64,000 nt of DNA from Burkholderia savannae (GTDB taxonomy: Bacteria > Pseudomonadota > Gammaproteobacteria > Burkholderiales > Burkholderiaceae), in the NCBI RefSeq assembly GCF_001524445.2, contig NZ_CP013417.1, positions 2,170,001 to 2,234,000 on the forward strand, given 5' to 3'. The notes below the pieces were generated by a model. That model was not told where the DNA came from, searched no databases, and saw nothing but the letters and a program-made list of their open reading frames with translations. Shown piece by piece: positions 26,090-34,851 of the stretch. Both the position numbers and the translations under genes were made by a program. Position 1 is the stretch's first letter, and the number at the start of each line of letters is the position of its first letter.

Positions 26090-26995
26090 TTATGACGCGT
26101 GCGGCGCATCGCCGACGAAAAATTGGCGAGCGATCGCGATCTGCGCGGCGCTCACGAACGCGGGCGCATGGCCCGCTTCGGCGATCTCGACGCTCGACAC
26201 CGCGCGGCCGCGCGCCTTCATCGCTTCGACCGTGTCGCGCGAAAGCAGGTCCGACTGCGCGCCGCGCACGACAAGAAGCGGCCCCGCGAACTGCTCGAAC
26301 GCATGCCAGAGCCAGGCCTCGCCCTGAGCGTTCGCTTCGGGCGTCGCGGCCTTGAACGGCTCGCCGATGCGCGGATCGTAGCGCGCGCGCCACGAGCCGT
26401 CCGCGCTCTGCACGAGGAGCGGCCGGTTCAGCGCGCGCCACTCGTCGGGCGTGAGCGGGCCGAACGGCAGCGATAGCGATTTCAGATAATCGACTCCCTC
26501 ATCTTCGGTCGCGAAGCGCTTGTCGAGACCGACATACTCGCCGATCCGCCCGAGCGCAGCAGGCTCGATGTGCGGGCCGACATCGTTGACGATCATCTTG
26601 CCGAGCGGCGTGCCCGGCAGGCCGCCGAGCGCGACGCCGATCAGCCCGCCCATCGACGTGCCGAACCAGTCGACGCGCTCGACGTCGAGGCGCGCAATCA
26701 GCGTCACCATGTCGGCGACGTACTGCGGCAGGCCGTAGAGCTTCGGCTCCGCGAGCCAGTCTGAGCGGCCTCGGCCGACCACGTCGGGGCAGACGACGCG
26801 ATAGACGTCGGACAGCGCCGCCGCGAGCCGATCGAAGTCGCGCCCCGAGCGCGTGAGGCCGTGTACGCAGACGAGCACGCGCGGATTCTCGGGATCGCCC
26901 CATTCGGTGTATGCGACGTGATGCAGGCCCACCGGGCTCGCGCATTGCACGCGGCGTTCGCGCGGGGAGACGGAAGTGGCAAGGTTCGATGACAT
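26090..26995 (-). CDS. Alpha/beta hydrolase
   Basis: 301 residues from MSSNLATSVS (AGGAG five bases upstream). The fold is clear: oxyanion strand LVCVHGLTRSGRDF (about 41-54), nucleophile elbow WFGTSMGGLIGV (Ser near 116), and a C-terminal catalytic His in AEAGHAPAF (near residue 282). Substrate is not predictable; relatives include esterases and dienelactone-type hydrolases. It stands 72 bases upstream of the RidA gene and probably shares its transcript. Confidence 0.9.
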   Translation of the reverse strand: MSSNLATSVSPRERRVQCASPVGLHHVAYTEWGDPENPRVLVCVHGLTRSGRDFDRLAAALSDVYRVVCPDVVGRGRSDWLAEPKLYGLPQYVADMVTLIARLDVERVDWFGTSMGGLIGVALGGLPGTPLGKMIVNDVGPHIEPAALGRIGEYVGLDKRFATEDEGVDYLKSLSLPFGPLTPDEWRALNRPLLVQSADGSWRARYDPRIGEPFKAATPEANAQGEAWLWHAFEQFAGPLLVVRGAQSDLLSRDTVEAMKARGRAVSSVEIAEAGHAPAFVSAAQIAIARQFFVGDAPHAS

Positions 26996-27526
26996 CGGCG
27001 CTCCTGACGAACGGTCGGCATGGTCGAACGCTCGGCGCCCTAGTGGCGACGGGTGCCGAACAGATGAACCGATTGTAAACCGCTTCGTTGCAGACGGCCG
27101 ATCGGCCGAACGGACAGACGCGCGACGTGCGGCGATCCGCGCGCCGCACTGAAACCGAGACGATCCATCGATCCATTTCGTCAATCGCATTTCCGGAAAA
27201 CCGGATGCGCTTTTCCCATCGCGCGCCGCCGCGCCGCTGTTCGACGAATGAATGCGCCGTGCGCGCCCGCCAATGGCCGAGGCAATATGCAACGCTCGCC
27301 CGCGTCTGCTCCCGACGCGCGATTCGCGAGCCCGTCGCTCGCGCCCGCCTGCCATTCATCCTCGAAAGCGCCGCCGCGGAATCAACATCGCCGATTGGAT
27401 TTCCTACGCTCGGCTCAACTCAACAAAAACGAATCTCCGATTCGCGCATTGTCAATCGTTGGAGCCGGCTGCCGCGCCGACGCCCTGTCTCGTGCCTCCT
27501 GCTCGACCGGCGAAAGGAAATGCACG
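26996..27526. other. Intergenic region between hydrolase gene and SQR pseudogene
   Basis: 531 bases, divergent. Overlapping frames are Arg/Ala/Ser-rich shadows. Apart from a plausible ribosome binding site (AAAGGA) before 27527 I see nothing assignable. Confidence 0.4.
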
Positions 27527-28480
27527 ATGCCCACGCAGATTTTGATCGTCGGCGACGGGCTCGGCGGCACGACGCTCGCCAACCATTCGCGCCGAAACCG
27601 CTCGACGAAGTCGCCCGCGACGACGCGCGGATCACGCTGCCGTCCGATTCGCCTGGCCACTACGACAAGCCGGCCTTCATGTACGTCGCGTTCGGCGCGT
27701 TCTTCCGCAACGCGCTGACACGCGCCGAGCGCTCGCTGCTGCGGCCCGAGATCGCGTTCGCCGTCGGTCGCGCGACGCATTTCGACTTCGCCGCGCAGCA
27801 CGTGCGCACGACGAGCGACAAACGCTACGGCCATGACCACCTCGTGATCGCGACGGGTTGCGTGCCGTCGCCCGAGTGCATCGAAGGTCTCGCCGAAGCG
27901 AGCAACCATTTCTACCAGCATGAGCCCGAGCGGCAGCTCGCCAAGCGGATCGCGTCGATCAAGCGCGGCGTCGTGTTCGTCACCGTCACGTTTCCGAAGG
28001 CGCGCAACGTCCCGCACCAGTGCCGAATCGTGCCGATCAAGACCACGCTGATGTTCGACGACTGGCTGCGCCGCCGCGATGTGCGCAAGGTCGGAATCGT
28101 CCACACGTATCCGACCGCGTCGCAATTGCTGCGCGATTGCCTGCTCCTGCAAAAGCCGACCTGCGACGCGCTGCCCGCGATCTTCGAGGCGCGGCATCCG
28201 CCATCAGCGCGGCGTCACGCTCGCGCGCATCGGTCCGGCGCGCGGGATCGCATATTCGGAGGAAGGTGCCGAGCAGCCGTTCGACATCCTGAAGACGCCG
28301 CCGGTACGCGCGGCCGACGCCGTGCGCGAAAGCGGCGTATCGGAGACCGCCGACGGCGAGGGATCGCTGCCGACCGACCACGAGACGCTGCGCGTGCGCG
28401 GAGCGGAGAACGTCTACGCGATCGGCGACACCGTCGATTTGTCCGTCGGCAAGGCGGGCGGCGCGTGCCGCGGCAACTAG
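27527..28480 (+). pseudogene. Broken sulfide:quinone reductase-like FAD oxidoreductase gene
   Basis: Three pieces in two frames read as one flavoprotein: an FAD-binding start (MPTQILIVGDGLGGTTLANH, 27527 to about 27590), a middle in another frame (ITLPSDSPGHYDKPAFMYVA, HDHLVIATGCVPSPECIEGL, through YPTASQLLRDCLLLQKPT; about 27590-28195), then a return to the first frame (RGVTLARIGPARGIAYSEEG, ending ENVYAIGDTVDLSVGKAGGA; about 28200-28480). SQR-type proteins are normally about 400-430 residues; the C-terminal membrane-anchoring part is missing and the frame runs into a heptamer repeat whose first unit supplies the stop. Two frameshifts and the truncation make it nonfunctional. Confidence 0.8.
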
Positions 28481-28547
28481 CAACTAGCAACTAGCAACTA
28501 GCAACTAGCAACTAGCAACTAGCAACTAGCAACTAGCAACTAGCAAC
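28474..28547. repeat. Heptamer tandem repeat (CAACTAG), ten copies
   Basis: Ten perfect copies of CAACTAG from 28474 to 28543 plus a partial copy. The first unit contains the stop codon of the SQR-like pseudogene. Likely a variable-number repeat. Confidence 0.95.
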
Positions 28548-28898
28548 GCGGACGGCCGACTGCGTCGCGAGTTCACTCCCCCGACGCGCCTGCTGCCGCG
28601 CGGCGCCGCGACACCGCGCAGCGATCTCCGCAAAACGCCCTGCGCCGCATCTGGGCACGCATCGCCCGATACGCGATCGAACGCGCGCCGGCGCCGGTCG
28701 GAGCAAAAACCTACAATCAGCCCTATCCCCACTTGGCGAACTACGCTGAGCAGGGATCGGGCCGACCATCTCATGACGCCCCACGTCTTCCCGAAGCGGG
28801 GGCATTTTCATCGCATCGTTCGCACTGTTGTGCTGCGAAAGCGCCGCCGCGCGACGGCCCAACTCACGCAAGCGCGCGCCCGCGCCGATGCCGCGCCG
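28548..28898. other. Intergenic region between repeat and scoB
   Basis: 351 bases with no supportable gene. It separates the plus-strand pseudogene from the convergent scoB gene. No clear terminator for scoB is visible. Confidence 0.4.
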
Positions 28899-29540
28899 TC
28901 AGCCGACCGCGCTCACGTCGAGCGGCGCGCCCGTCTTCGCCTTGATCTCGTCGACGCTCACGCCGTCGGCGAGTTCGAGCACCCTGAGCCCGTCCGGCGT
29001 CACTTCGATCACGCCGAGATCCGTGATGATCAGGTCGACGACGCCCACGCCCGTCAGCGGCAGCGTGCATGCTTCGAGGATCTTGTGCTGGTCGCCCTTC
29101 GCGACGTGCTCCATCAGCACGACGACGCGCTTCACGCCCGCGACGAGATCCATCGCGCCGCCCATCCCCTTGATCATCTTGCCCGGGATCATCCAGTTCG
29201 CGAGGTCGCCGTTCTTGCTGACCTGCATCGCGCCGAGGATCGCGAGATTGATGTGGCCGCCGCGAATCATCGCGAACGAATCGGCGGACGAGAAGATCGA
29301 CGAGCCGGGCAGCGTCGTCACAGTCTGCTTGCCGGCGTTGATGAGATCCGCGTCGACTTCGTCCTCGGTCGGCGACGGGCCGATCCCGAGCAAGCCGTTC
29401 TCCGATTGCAGCCACACCTCGACGCCCGCCGGCACGTGGTTCGCGACGAGCGTCGGCAGCCCGATGCCGAGGTTCACGTAGAAGCCGTCCTGCAATTCCT
29501 TCGCCGCGCGCGCGGCCATCTGATCACGATTCCAAGCCAT
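28899..29540 (-). CDS. scoB: 3-oxoacid CoA-transferase subunit B
   Basis: 213 residues from [20 protein letters not shown] (AAGGAG upstream). Class I CoA-transferase beta subunit with the active-site segment [18 protein letters not shown] (catalytic Glu near 47) and the [20 protein letters not shown] motif (about 95-114). With ScoA it moves CoA between succinyl-CoA and acetoacetate (ketone body and PHB breakdown). Its ATG lies one base after the scoA stop (TGAGATG), so translation is coupled. Confidence 0.95.
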   Translation of the reverse strand: MAWNRDQMAARAAKELQDGFYVNLGIGLPTLVANHVPAGVEVWLQSENGLLGIGPSPTEDEVDADLINAGKQTVTTLPGSSIFSSADSFAMIRGGHINLAILGAMQVSKNGDLANWMIPGKMIKGMGGAMDLVAGVKRVVVLMEHVAKGDQHKILEACTLPLTGVGVVDLIITDLGVIEVTPDGLRVLELADGVSVDEIKAKTGAPLDVSAVG

Positions 29541-29541
29541 C

Positions 29542-30246
29542 TCAGTCTCCTTTCGCGCGCACGACGCGTTGTTCGATGCGTTTTTCCGGCGTCGCGTTGA
29601 GCACGAGCCGCTGCACGAAAATGCCGGGCGTGTGGATCGCGTCGGGATCGAGCTCGCCGTTCTCGACGATCTCCTCCACCTCGGCAACCGTGATCCGGCC
29701 CGCCATCGCGCACATCGGATTGAAATTGCGCGCGGTGCGACGGTAGATCAGGTTGCCGGACTTGTCGGCCTTCCACGCCTTCACGAGCGCGACGTCGGCC
29801 GTGAGCGACGGCTCGAGCACGTAATGCTTGCCGTCGAACTCGCGCGTCTCCTTGCCTTCGGCGATCACGGTGCCGTAGCCCGTTTGCGTGAAGAACGCCG
29901 GAATGCCCGCGCCGCCCGCGCGCAGCTTCTCGGCGAGCGTGCCTTGCGGCGTGAACTCGAGCTCGAGCTCGCCGGACAGGTACTGGCGCTCGAACTCCTT
30001 GTTCTCGCCGACGTACGACGAGATCATCTTCTTGATTTGCCGGGTTTCGAGCAGAAGGCCGAGGCCGAAGCCGTCGACGCCCGCGTTGTTGCTGATGCAG
30101 GTGATGTCCTTCACGCCCGAATCGCGCAGCGCGGCGATGAGCGCTTCCGGAATGCCGCACAGGCCGAAGCCGCCGACCGCGAAGGTCTGGCCGTCATGGA
30201 CCACGCCCTCGAGCGCGGCAGCCGCGCTTGGGTAGACTTTGTTCAT
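29542..30246 (-). CDS. scoA: 3-oxoacid CoA-transferase subunit A
   Basis: 234 residues from [20 protein letters not shown]. Carries the CoA-transferase alpha signatures [20 protein letters not shown] (about 21-40) and a C-terminal [20 protein letters not shown] segment. First gene of the scoAB operon; AGGAAGGGA lies upstream of the start. Divergent from the PAS-LuxR gene across 264 bases. Confidence 0.95.
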   Translation of the reverse strand: MNKVYPSAAAALEGVVHDGQTFAVGGFGLCGIPEALIAALRDSGVKDITCISNNAGVDGFGLGLLLETRQIKKMISSYVGENKEFERQYLSGELELEFTPQGTLAEKLRAGGAGIPAFFTQTGYGTVIAEGKETREFDGKHYVLEPSLTADVALVKAWKADKSGNLIYRRTARNFNPMCAMAGRITVAEVEEIVENGELDPDAIHTPGIFVQRLVLNATPEKRIEQRVVRAKGD

Positions 30247-30510
30247 CTGTATGTCCCTTCCTCTATGGAAACCAGCTCGACAGCCCGCGCGGCTCGCGCG
30301 CGCGACGGGCCCGTCGCACCATTCTAAGCACGCGCGGCCAATGCTGCCGCGACGCCGCTCCTTCTTCTGCTTTCTTCTGCCGTCCGTTCGCGGCATGGGC
30401 CGCGACATGTGTGAAAGGGTACGATGCGCGCCGGATGCGGCACAATACGCAAAAATACATAAGCGTTCGCCGCCGCTTGCGCGGCGCCCGATCACAGCCC
30501 GTCAGCGTCC

Positions 30511-31056
30511 ATGCCCTCCATCGATTACAAGACCGCCTTCCATCTCGCGCCGATCGGCCTCGTGCTGTCGCACGACCGCGTCATCGAAGATTGCAACGAC
30601 GAGCTCGCCGCGATCTTCCGCTGCGCGCGCATCGATCTGATCGGCCGGTCGTTCGAGGTGCTCTACCCGTCGTCCGACGAATTCGAGCGGATCGGCGAGC
30701 GCATCTCGCCCGTGATGATCGCGCACGGCAGCTACGCGGACGATCGCATCATGAAGCGCGCGACGGGCGAATTGTTCTGGTGCCACGTGACGGGCCGCGC
30801 GCTCGATCGCACGGCGCCGCTCGCGGCGGGCGTATGGACGTTCGAGGACCTGAGCGCGACGCGCCGCGTCGCGGTCGAGCTGACGCCGCGCGAGCGCGAG
30901 ATCGCCGCGCAGCTCGTGACCGGCAAGACAAGCAAGCAGATCGGCCGCGTGCTCGACATCAGCTCTCGCACGGTCGACATCTACCGCGCGCGGCTGATGC
31001 GCAAATACGGAACGGGGAACACGCCCGAGCTGGTGCAGCGCCTGCTCGGGCAGTGA
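30511..31056 (+). CDS. PAS-LuxR transcriptional regulator
   Basis: 181 residues. PAS domain at about 5-110 (FHLAPIGLVLSHDRVIEDCN, then FRCARIDLIGRSFEVLYPSS and ELFWCHVTGRALDRT), followed by a LuxR/GerE helix-turn-helix at 118-178 (LTPREREIAAQLVTGKTSKQ, IGRVLDISSRTVDIYRARLM). No phospho-acceptor receiver domain. It should bind DNA in response to a PAS ligand or redox cue. Being divergent from scoAB, regulation of ketone-body/PHB metabolism is a reasonable inference. Confidence 0.88.
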   Translation: MPSIDYKTAFHLAPIGLVLSHDRVIEDCNDELAAIFRCARIDLIGRSFEVLYPSSDEFERIGERISPVMIAHGSYADDRIMKRATGELFWCHVTGRALDRTAPLAAGVWTFEDLSATRRVAVELTPREREIAAQLVTGKTSKQIGRVLDISSRTVDIYRARLMRKYGTGNTPELVQRLLGQ

Positions 31057-31642
31057 CGGCCCGCGCGCCCCGCCGGGGCAGACGGCCGAGCACATGCACG
31101 CGAACGCATCCTGCCGTTGCGCGCCGAGGCAATCGGGAACGGCAATAAGCCGAGCGTCAGCCCCCGAACAGAACCGAGTCATTACCATCCAAAACTCAAC
31201 AATTCCATTTCCCGATACCGATTAGATCGAATTTCCGCCCTACACTTTTTTCAGAAATTTATTTAACCTTGAGCAACACGATCCAAGTGAGTTACGCAAT
31301 CTTCAACATCGGATGAAAAACAATACATCCCTATCCTTCACGCAATAAATATTTTGAGATAGCAAGAAAGTCGACCTTTTGGCAGGGCGTTTTCGCACCG
31401 TCCTGACCGAATCGGATGATCGATCGATCCTGTGCGGAAACAATGTCGACCGACACAGGAGCGCGACGATTTCATGCCGTCGGCGTGCCGCGCCGGGCAT
31501 CGCGGGCAGCGGAACGCAACGCGGCCCGGCGGCCCCGGAACGGACTCGCGTCACCTGGTAGCACGCTGCGCCGGACTCTCGCATCGATCGAACAAACCCA
31601 ATCCCGAATCAACTACGCCAATCCAAAAGGCCAGGTGAATTA
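31057..31642. other. AT-rich noncoding region upstream of the glycoside hydrolase
   Basis: 586 bases. The part from about 31180 to 31380 is strikingly AT-rich for this genome (for example the segments TTTTTTCAGAAATTTATTTA and CAATAAATATTTTGAGATAG). No reading frame is convincing. It probably contains the promoter and silencing or regulatory region of the hydrolase gene. Confidence 0.6.
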
Positions 31643-33175
31643 ATGATTATCTCGAGAGCAAGAGATTTATTTTTCATTTTCATGATTAACGTAATTGGAT
31701 GCCAGGCGGCATTTTCTCAAACCAATACGCCGGTAACGGGAATCGATCTCGGCGGAGAAATTCTCGACATTATCAATCAGAATCCCAATAATCCTGCACA
31801 GGCAATCAATAACTATATGGCGGGCGTCGCCGCGATGAACGTGCGCTGGCTGCGCATTCACCTCAATTGGTCGGAAATCCAGCCGGCGTCGACATGGATC
31901 TTTACCAGCGATCCCAATCCCGGCGTCAGCAGCGGCCTGACCTGGGGCGCGACGGACATCGTCGTTCGGGCCGCCAGAAATTACGGAATGCGAATTCTCG
32001 GCGTGATCACGTTGACGCCGCGCTGGGCGGTGGGCTCGCAATGTCCGAGCAACTACCGCCTGTCGAGTAACGGCGCCTATGCGCTGTGCGCGCCGAATCC
32101 CACGTCGTACACCAACTTCGCGCGCGCGGCCGCCAAACACTACAGCAGCGACAGCTACGGCGGGAAAATCGACGCGTGGGAAATCTGGAACGAGCCGAAT
32201 TGCGGGCCCAACTTCATCCCGCACGATCCGGTCCTCTATACCCAGCTCCTGAAGAGCGCGTATTCGGCGATCAAGCAAGCCAATCCGTCGGCGTCCGTCT
32301 ATGCGGGCGGCAGCTCGGGATGCCTCACGTCGCCGAACAACGGCACGGGCGCGCTTCCGTCGAGCGGCGTGGCGGGCCTCGTGAATTCGGCGGATTCCCG
32401 CTACCCCGCGCCGACGCAATGGGAGCCCCGCGACTGGCTTGCCGTGATGTACGCGAACGGCGCGAAGGGATATTTCGACGGGCTCGCGCACCATCCGCAC
32501 TGCCACAGCGACGATTGGCAATCGCCCCCCGATCAGTGCCCGAGCACGACCGTCAACTCCGTCTATCCGGATTACTCGAATCCGTTCAACATCATGTGGC
32601 ACACGTTCTCGTCGCCCTCCTACGGCTGGCCGTCCCCTACCGGCAAGACGTTCGCCAGTTACACGGGGACGAGCCTGCGCGACCTGATGAACGCGAACGG
32701 CGACGGGGCCAAGCCCATCGTGATCACGGAATTCGGGGTCGCAACGACTGCGTCGGATGGCGCCGCCAATTTCACGGGCCAGCTGGGCGGCAGCGCACAG
32801 CAGTACACGAACGCCGATTTTCAGACGCTGGCGCCCTCGTACCTGACGCAAGCGAACCAGGCGCGCGAGTACCGGGCGCTAATGGCATGGATCGCCAACC
32901 AGCCTTACGGCCGGTTTGGCCCGGTTTACGCGTATTGCTACTCGGACATGACGCTGGCGTCGCCATACAGCGCGAACATCTACGAGCCGTATTTCGGCCT
33001 GGTGACGATCACCGGTTCGACGGGATCGAGCGGAACGGCCGGCGCGCCCAAGATCGCGGGCACGTATCAGGCCGTGTCTGGGCAGTACTATCCGGCCTGG
33101 CCCAACTTCGGCGCCGCCGCCGCGGCGGCGGCCAATCAGACCCCGGGCTACGCGCCGGTCGGCCCGGGCTGGTGA
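31643..33175 (+). CDS. Secreted clan-A glycoside hydrolase (PslG/GH39-like)
   Basis: 510 residues. Signal peptide at about 1-26 (LFFIFMINVIGCQAAFSQ). TIM-barrel glycosidase with the two catalytic carboxylates of clan GH-A: acid/base Glu184 in WEIWNEPNC and nucleophile Glu363 in VITEFGVAT; the NEP and E-F-G contexts resemble PslG/GH39 enzymes that cut exopolysaccharide. WLRIHLNWSEIQP (about 70-82) is the usual strand-2 motif. A Gly/Ala/Pro-rich end follows the barrel. AGGTGA precedes the ATG. The first codons are AT-rich, unlike the neighbouring genes. No polysaccharide synthesis genes are adjacent, so the target polymer is unknown. Confidence 0.85.
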   Translation: MIISRARDLFFIFMINVIGCQAAFSQTNTPVTGIDLGGEILDIINQNPNNPAQAINNYMAGVAAMNVRWLRIHLNWSEIQPASTWIFTSDPNPGVSSGLTWGATDIVVRAARNYGMRILGVITLTPRWAVGSQCPSNYRLSSNGAYALCAPNPTSYTNFARAAAKHYSSDSYGGKIDAWEIWNEPNCGPNFIPHDPVLYTQLLKSAYSAIKQANPSASVYAGGSSGCLTSPNNGTGALPSSGVAGLVNSADSRYPAPTQWEPRDWLAVMYANGAKGYFDGLAHHPHCHSDDWQSPPDQCPSTTVNSVYPDYSNPFNIMWHTFSSPSYGWPSPTGKTFASYTGTSLRDLMNANGDGAKPIVITEFGVATTASDGAANFTGQLGGSAQQYTNADFQTLAPSYLTQANQAREYRALMAWIANQPYGRFGPVYAYCYSDMTLASPYSANIYEPYFGLVTITGSTGSSGTAGAPKIAGTYQAVSGQYYPAWPNFGAAAAAAANQTPGYAPVGPGW

Positions 33176-33415
33176 CGCATCGGGAAAGCGGGCGATCCGA
33201 CGGAAAGCCGCGCGCGGCACCGCGTACCGCAGCCGCCGCGCTTCGTGGGCGCGGGAACGTCCCGCTGCTTCGCCTCGAAATCAGCTCGGCCGCCGCGCCC
33301 CCGAACGCGTGACCGCCGGGGCACGCGCGATTTGCAGCGCTCGAGGCAGCAAGAGAAACGGCGCGCCGGCGTGCGGCGCGACGAGGCCACGGCGTACGCC
33401 GGCGCGCCGCCGCGC

Positions 33416-33847
33416 TTACGCGATCTTCGTCTGCAGCGCGCTTTCGATCGTGTTGCGCAGCATATCCGGCAGCGGCACCGACTTGCCGAGCGCGTAGTCG
33501 ACCCACACGCAACGCGCAGCGCCGCGCGCGTACACGTGCTCGGGGCCGTCCGAGCGGGTCAGTTCGAACGCGGTGTCGAAGCTGCTGCGGCCGGGCTTGG
33601 CCGCCGACAGGCGCGCGATCACGTCGCCCGGATAATGCAGTTGCCTGAGAAACTCCATCGACGCATTGACGACGACGGGCCCCTGCCCCTCGCCGTTGCC
33701 GCCCGCGATGCCGAGCTTGCCGAACCACGTGACGCGCGCCTCCTCCATGTAGCGGAAGTAGACCGTGTTGTTCACGTGACCGAACGCGTCCATGTCGCCC
33801 CAGCGGATCGGCATCGACATTTCGAAAACAGGGGTGTAATCGCTCAT
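33416..33847 (-). CDS. Hotdog-fold acyl-CoA thioesterase (YbgC/4HBT type)
   Basis: 143 residues, single hotdog domain. The active-site motif IRWGDMDAFGHVNNTVYFRY (about 14-33) holds the catalytic Asp of the 4-hydroxybenzoyl-CoA thioesterase class. It hydrolyses acyl-CoA thioesters; substrate range unknown. Start 44 bases after the SDR gene, same strand and likely the same transcript. Confidence 0.9.
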   Translation of the reverse strand: MSDYTPVFEMSMPIRWGDMDAFGHVNNTVYFRYMEEARVTWFGKLGIAGGNGEGQGPVVVNASMEFLRQLHYPGDVIARLSAAKPGRSSFDTAFELTRSDGPEHVYARGAARCVWVDYALGKSVPLPDMLRNTIESALQTKIA

Positions 33848-33891
33848 CGCACTCTTCTTTTCTGCAAGGTGAAACCGTTCGGCGCGGCCGC

Positions 33892-34671
33892 TCACGCGAG
33901 CCCGAGGCCATCGTCGGCCGACACGATCGAGCCGTTGATGAACTGCGACTCGTCGGCGGCGAGGAGGAGCAACAGCCCGTCGAGATCCTGCGGCTTGCCG
34001 ACCCGGCGGCGCGGCAGCATCGCCTGCAGCTTCTGCCCCTGCTCGGTTTCCCACAGATAGTGATTGATCTCGGTGTCGATGTAGCCCGGGCAGATCGCGT
34101 TCACGTTGATCCCGTGGCGGCCCCATTCGAGCGCCATCGCACGCGTCATGTGGACGACGGCCGCCTTGCTCATCGCATACAGGCCGATCTGCGAGAACGG
34201 CCGCAGCCCCGCGACCGACGCGATGTTGATGATCCGGCACGCCGGCTTCGCGCTGCCGCTGCCCGCGCGCATCATCATCCGCTTCGCGACTTCCTGCGCG
34301 ACGAAGAACGCGCCGCGCGTGTTCGTATCGAATACATACTCGAAATCGGCCGGCGTCACGTCGACGAGCTTTTGCATCGTCGACACGCCCGAATTGTTGA
34401 CCAGAATGTCGATCGTGCCCGCTTCCGTTTCAGCGTGCGCGACGGCCGCCTTGATGCTTTGATAATCGGTGACGTCGAGCGACACCACGTGCGCGGCGCC
34501 GCCCGCCGCCTCGATCTCCGCGCGCAGCTCCTTCAGGCGCTCGACGCGCCGGCTCGCGAGCACGACCTTCGCGCCCGCCTGCGACAGCACCTGCGCGAAG
34601 CGCTGCCCGAGACCGCTCGACGCGCCCGTGATGAACGCGACCTTGCCTTCCAGATTGATCGAACGGCCCAT
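33892..34671 (-). CDS. Short-chain dehydrogenase/reductase
   Basis: 259 residues. Classical SDR: cofactor motif TGASSGLGQRFA (about 15-26), NNSG (about 91-94), catalytic Ser near 151 (IINIASVAGL), and YAMSK (Tyr and Lys near 164/168). GGAG precedes the ATG by five bases. Its neighbours, a thioesterase and ETF-QO across the shared operator, suggest acyl-CoA or 3-hydroxyacyl metabolism; the substrate is otherwise unknown. Confidence 0.92.
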   Translation of the reverse strand: MGRSINLEGKVAFITGASSGLGQRFAQVLSQAGAKVVLASRRVERLKELRAEIEAAGGAAHVVSLDVTDYQSIKAAVAHAETEAGTIDILVNNSGVSTMQKLVDVTPADFEYVFDTNTRGAFFVAQEVAKRMMMRAGSGSAKPACRIINIASVAGLRPFSQIGLYAMSKAAVVHMTRAMALEWGRHGINVNAICPGYIDTEINHYLWETEQGQKLQAMLPRRRVGKPQDLDGLLLLLAADESQFINGSIVSADDGLGLA

Positions 34672-34747
34672 GCCGACTCCTCTTCGTTCCGATGACATCA
34701 TGCCGCACCAGTATGCGACGTTCTCGTGCACGACCCAACCCATAAAA

Positions 34748-34763
34748 TAGAACGATCGTGCTA
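34748..34763. promoter_or_regulatory. Palindromic operator between SDR and ETF-QO genes
   Basis: TAGAACGATCGTGCTA, a 16-base dyad with a perfect ACGATCGT core and one mismatched pair. It sits 77 bases from the SDR start and 89 bases from the ETF-QO start. The form is typical of TetR-family operators, including those of fatty-acid regulators in proteobacteria; the identity of the regulator is inference. Confidence 0.55.
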
Positions 34764-34851
34764 ATCTAGGATTCCGCTGTTGCGGCAAGCGTTTTATTTC
34801 GCCGACAATACGGTCCCGAATAAAAGCATTCTAATGGTTAGAGGAGCGTTC

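Noticed and set aside
26090..27355. Longer version of the alpha/beta hydrolase (421 residues)
   Set aside because: The first 120 residues are Arg/Ser-rich and unlike the family, while the ATG at 26995 has a good ribosome binding site.
27088..28494. Single 468-codon frame over the SQR-like region
   Set aside because: Only its middle matches the flavoprotein; its first 160 residues and its end are out of frame with the homologous sequence.
28474..28547. Possible CRISPR array
   Set aside because: Units are seven bases with no spacers; it is a simple tandem repeat. No CRISPR-like repeats or cas genes are present in the window.
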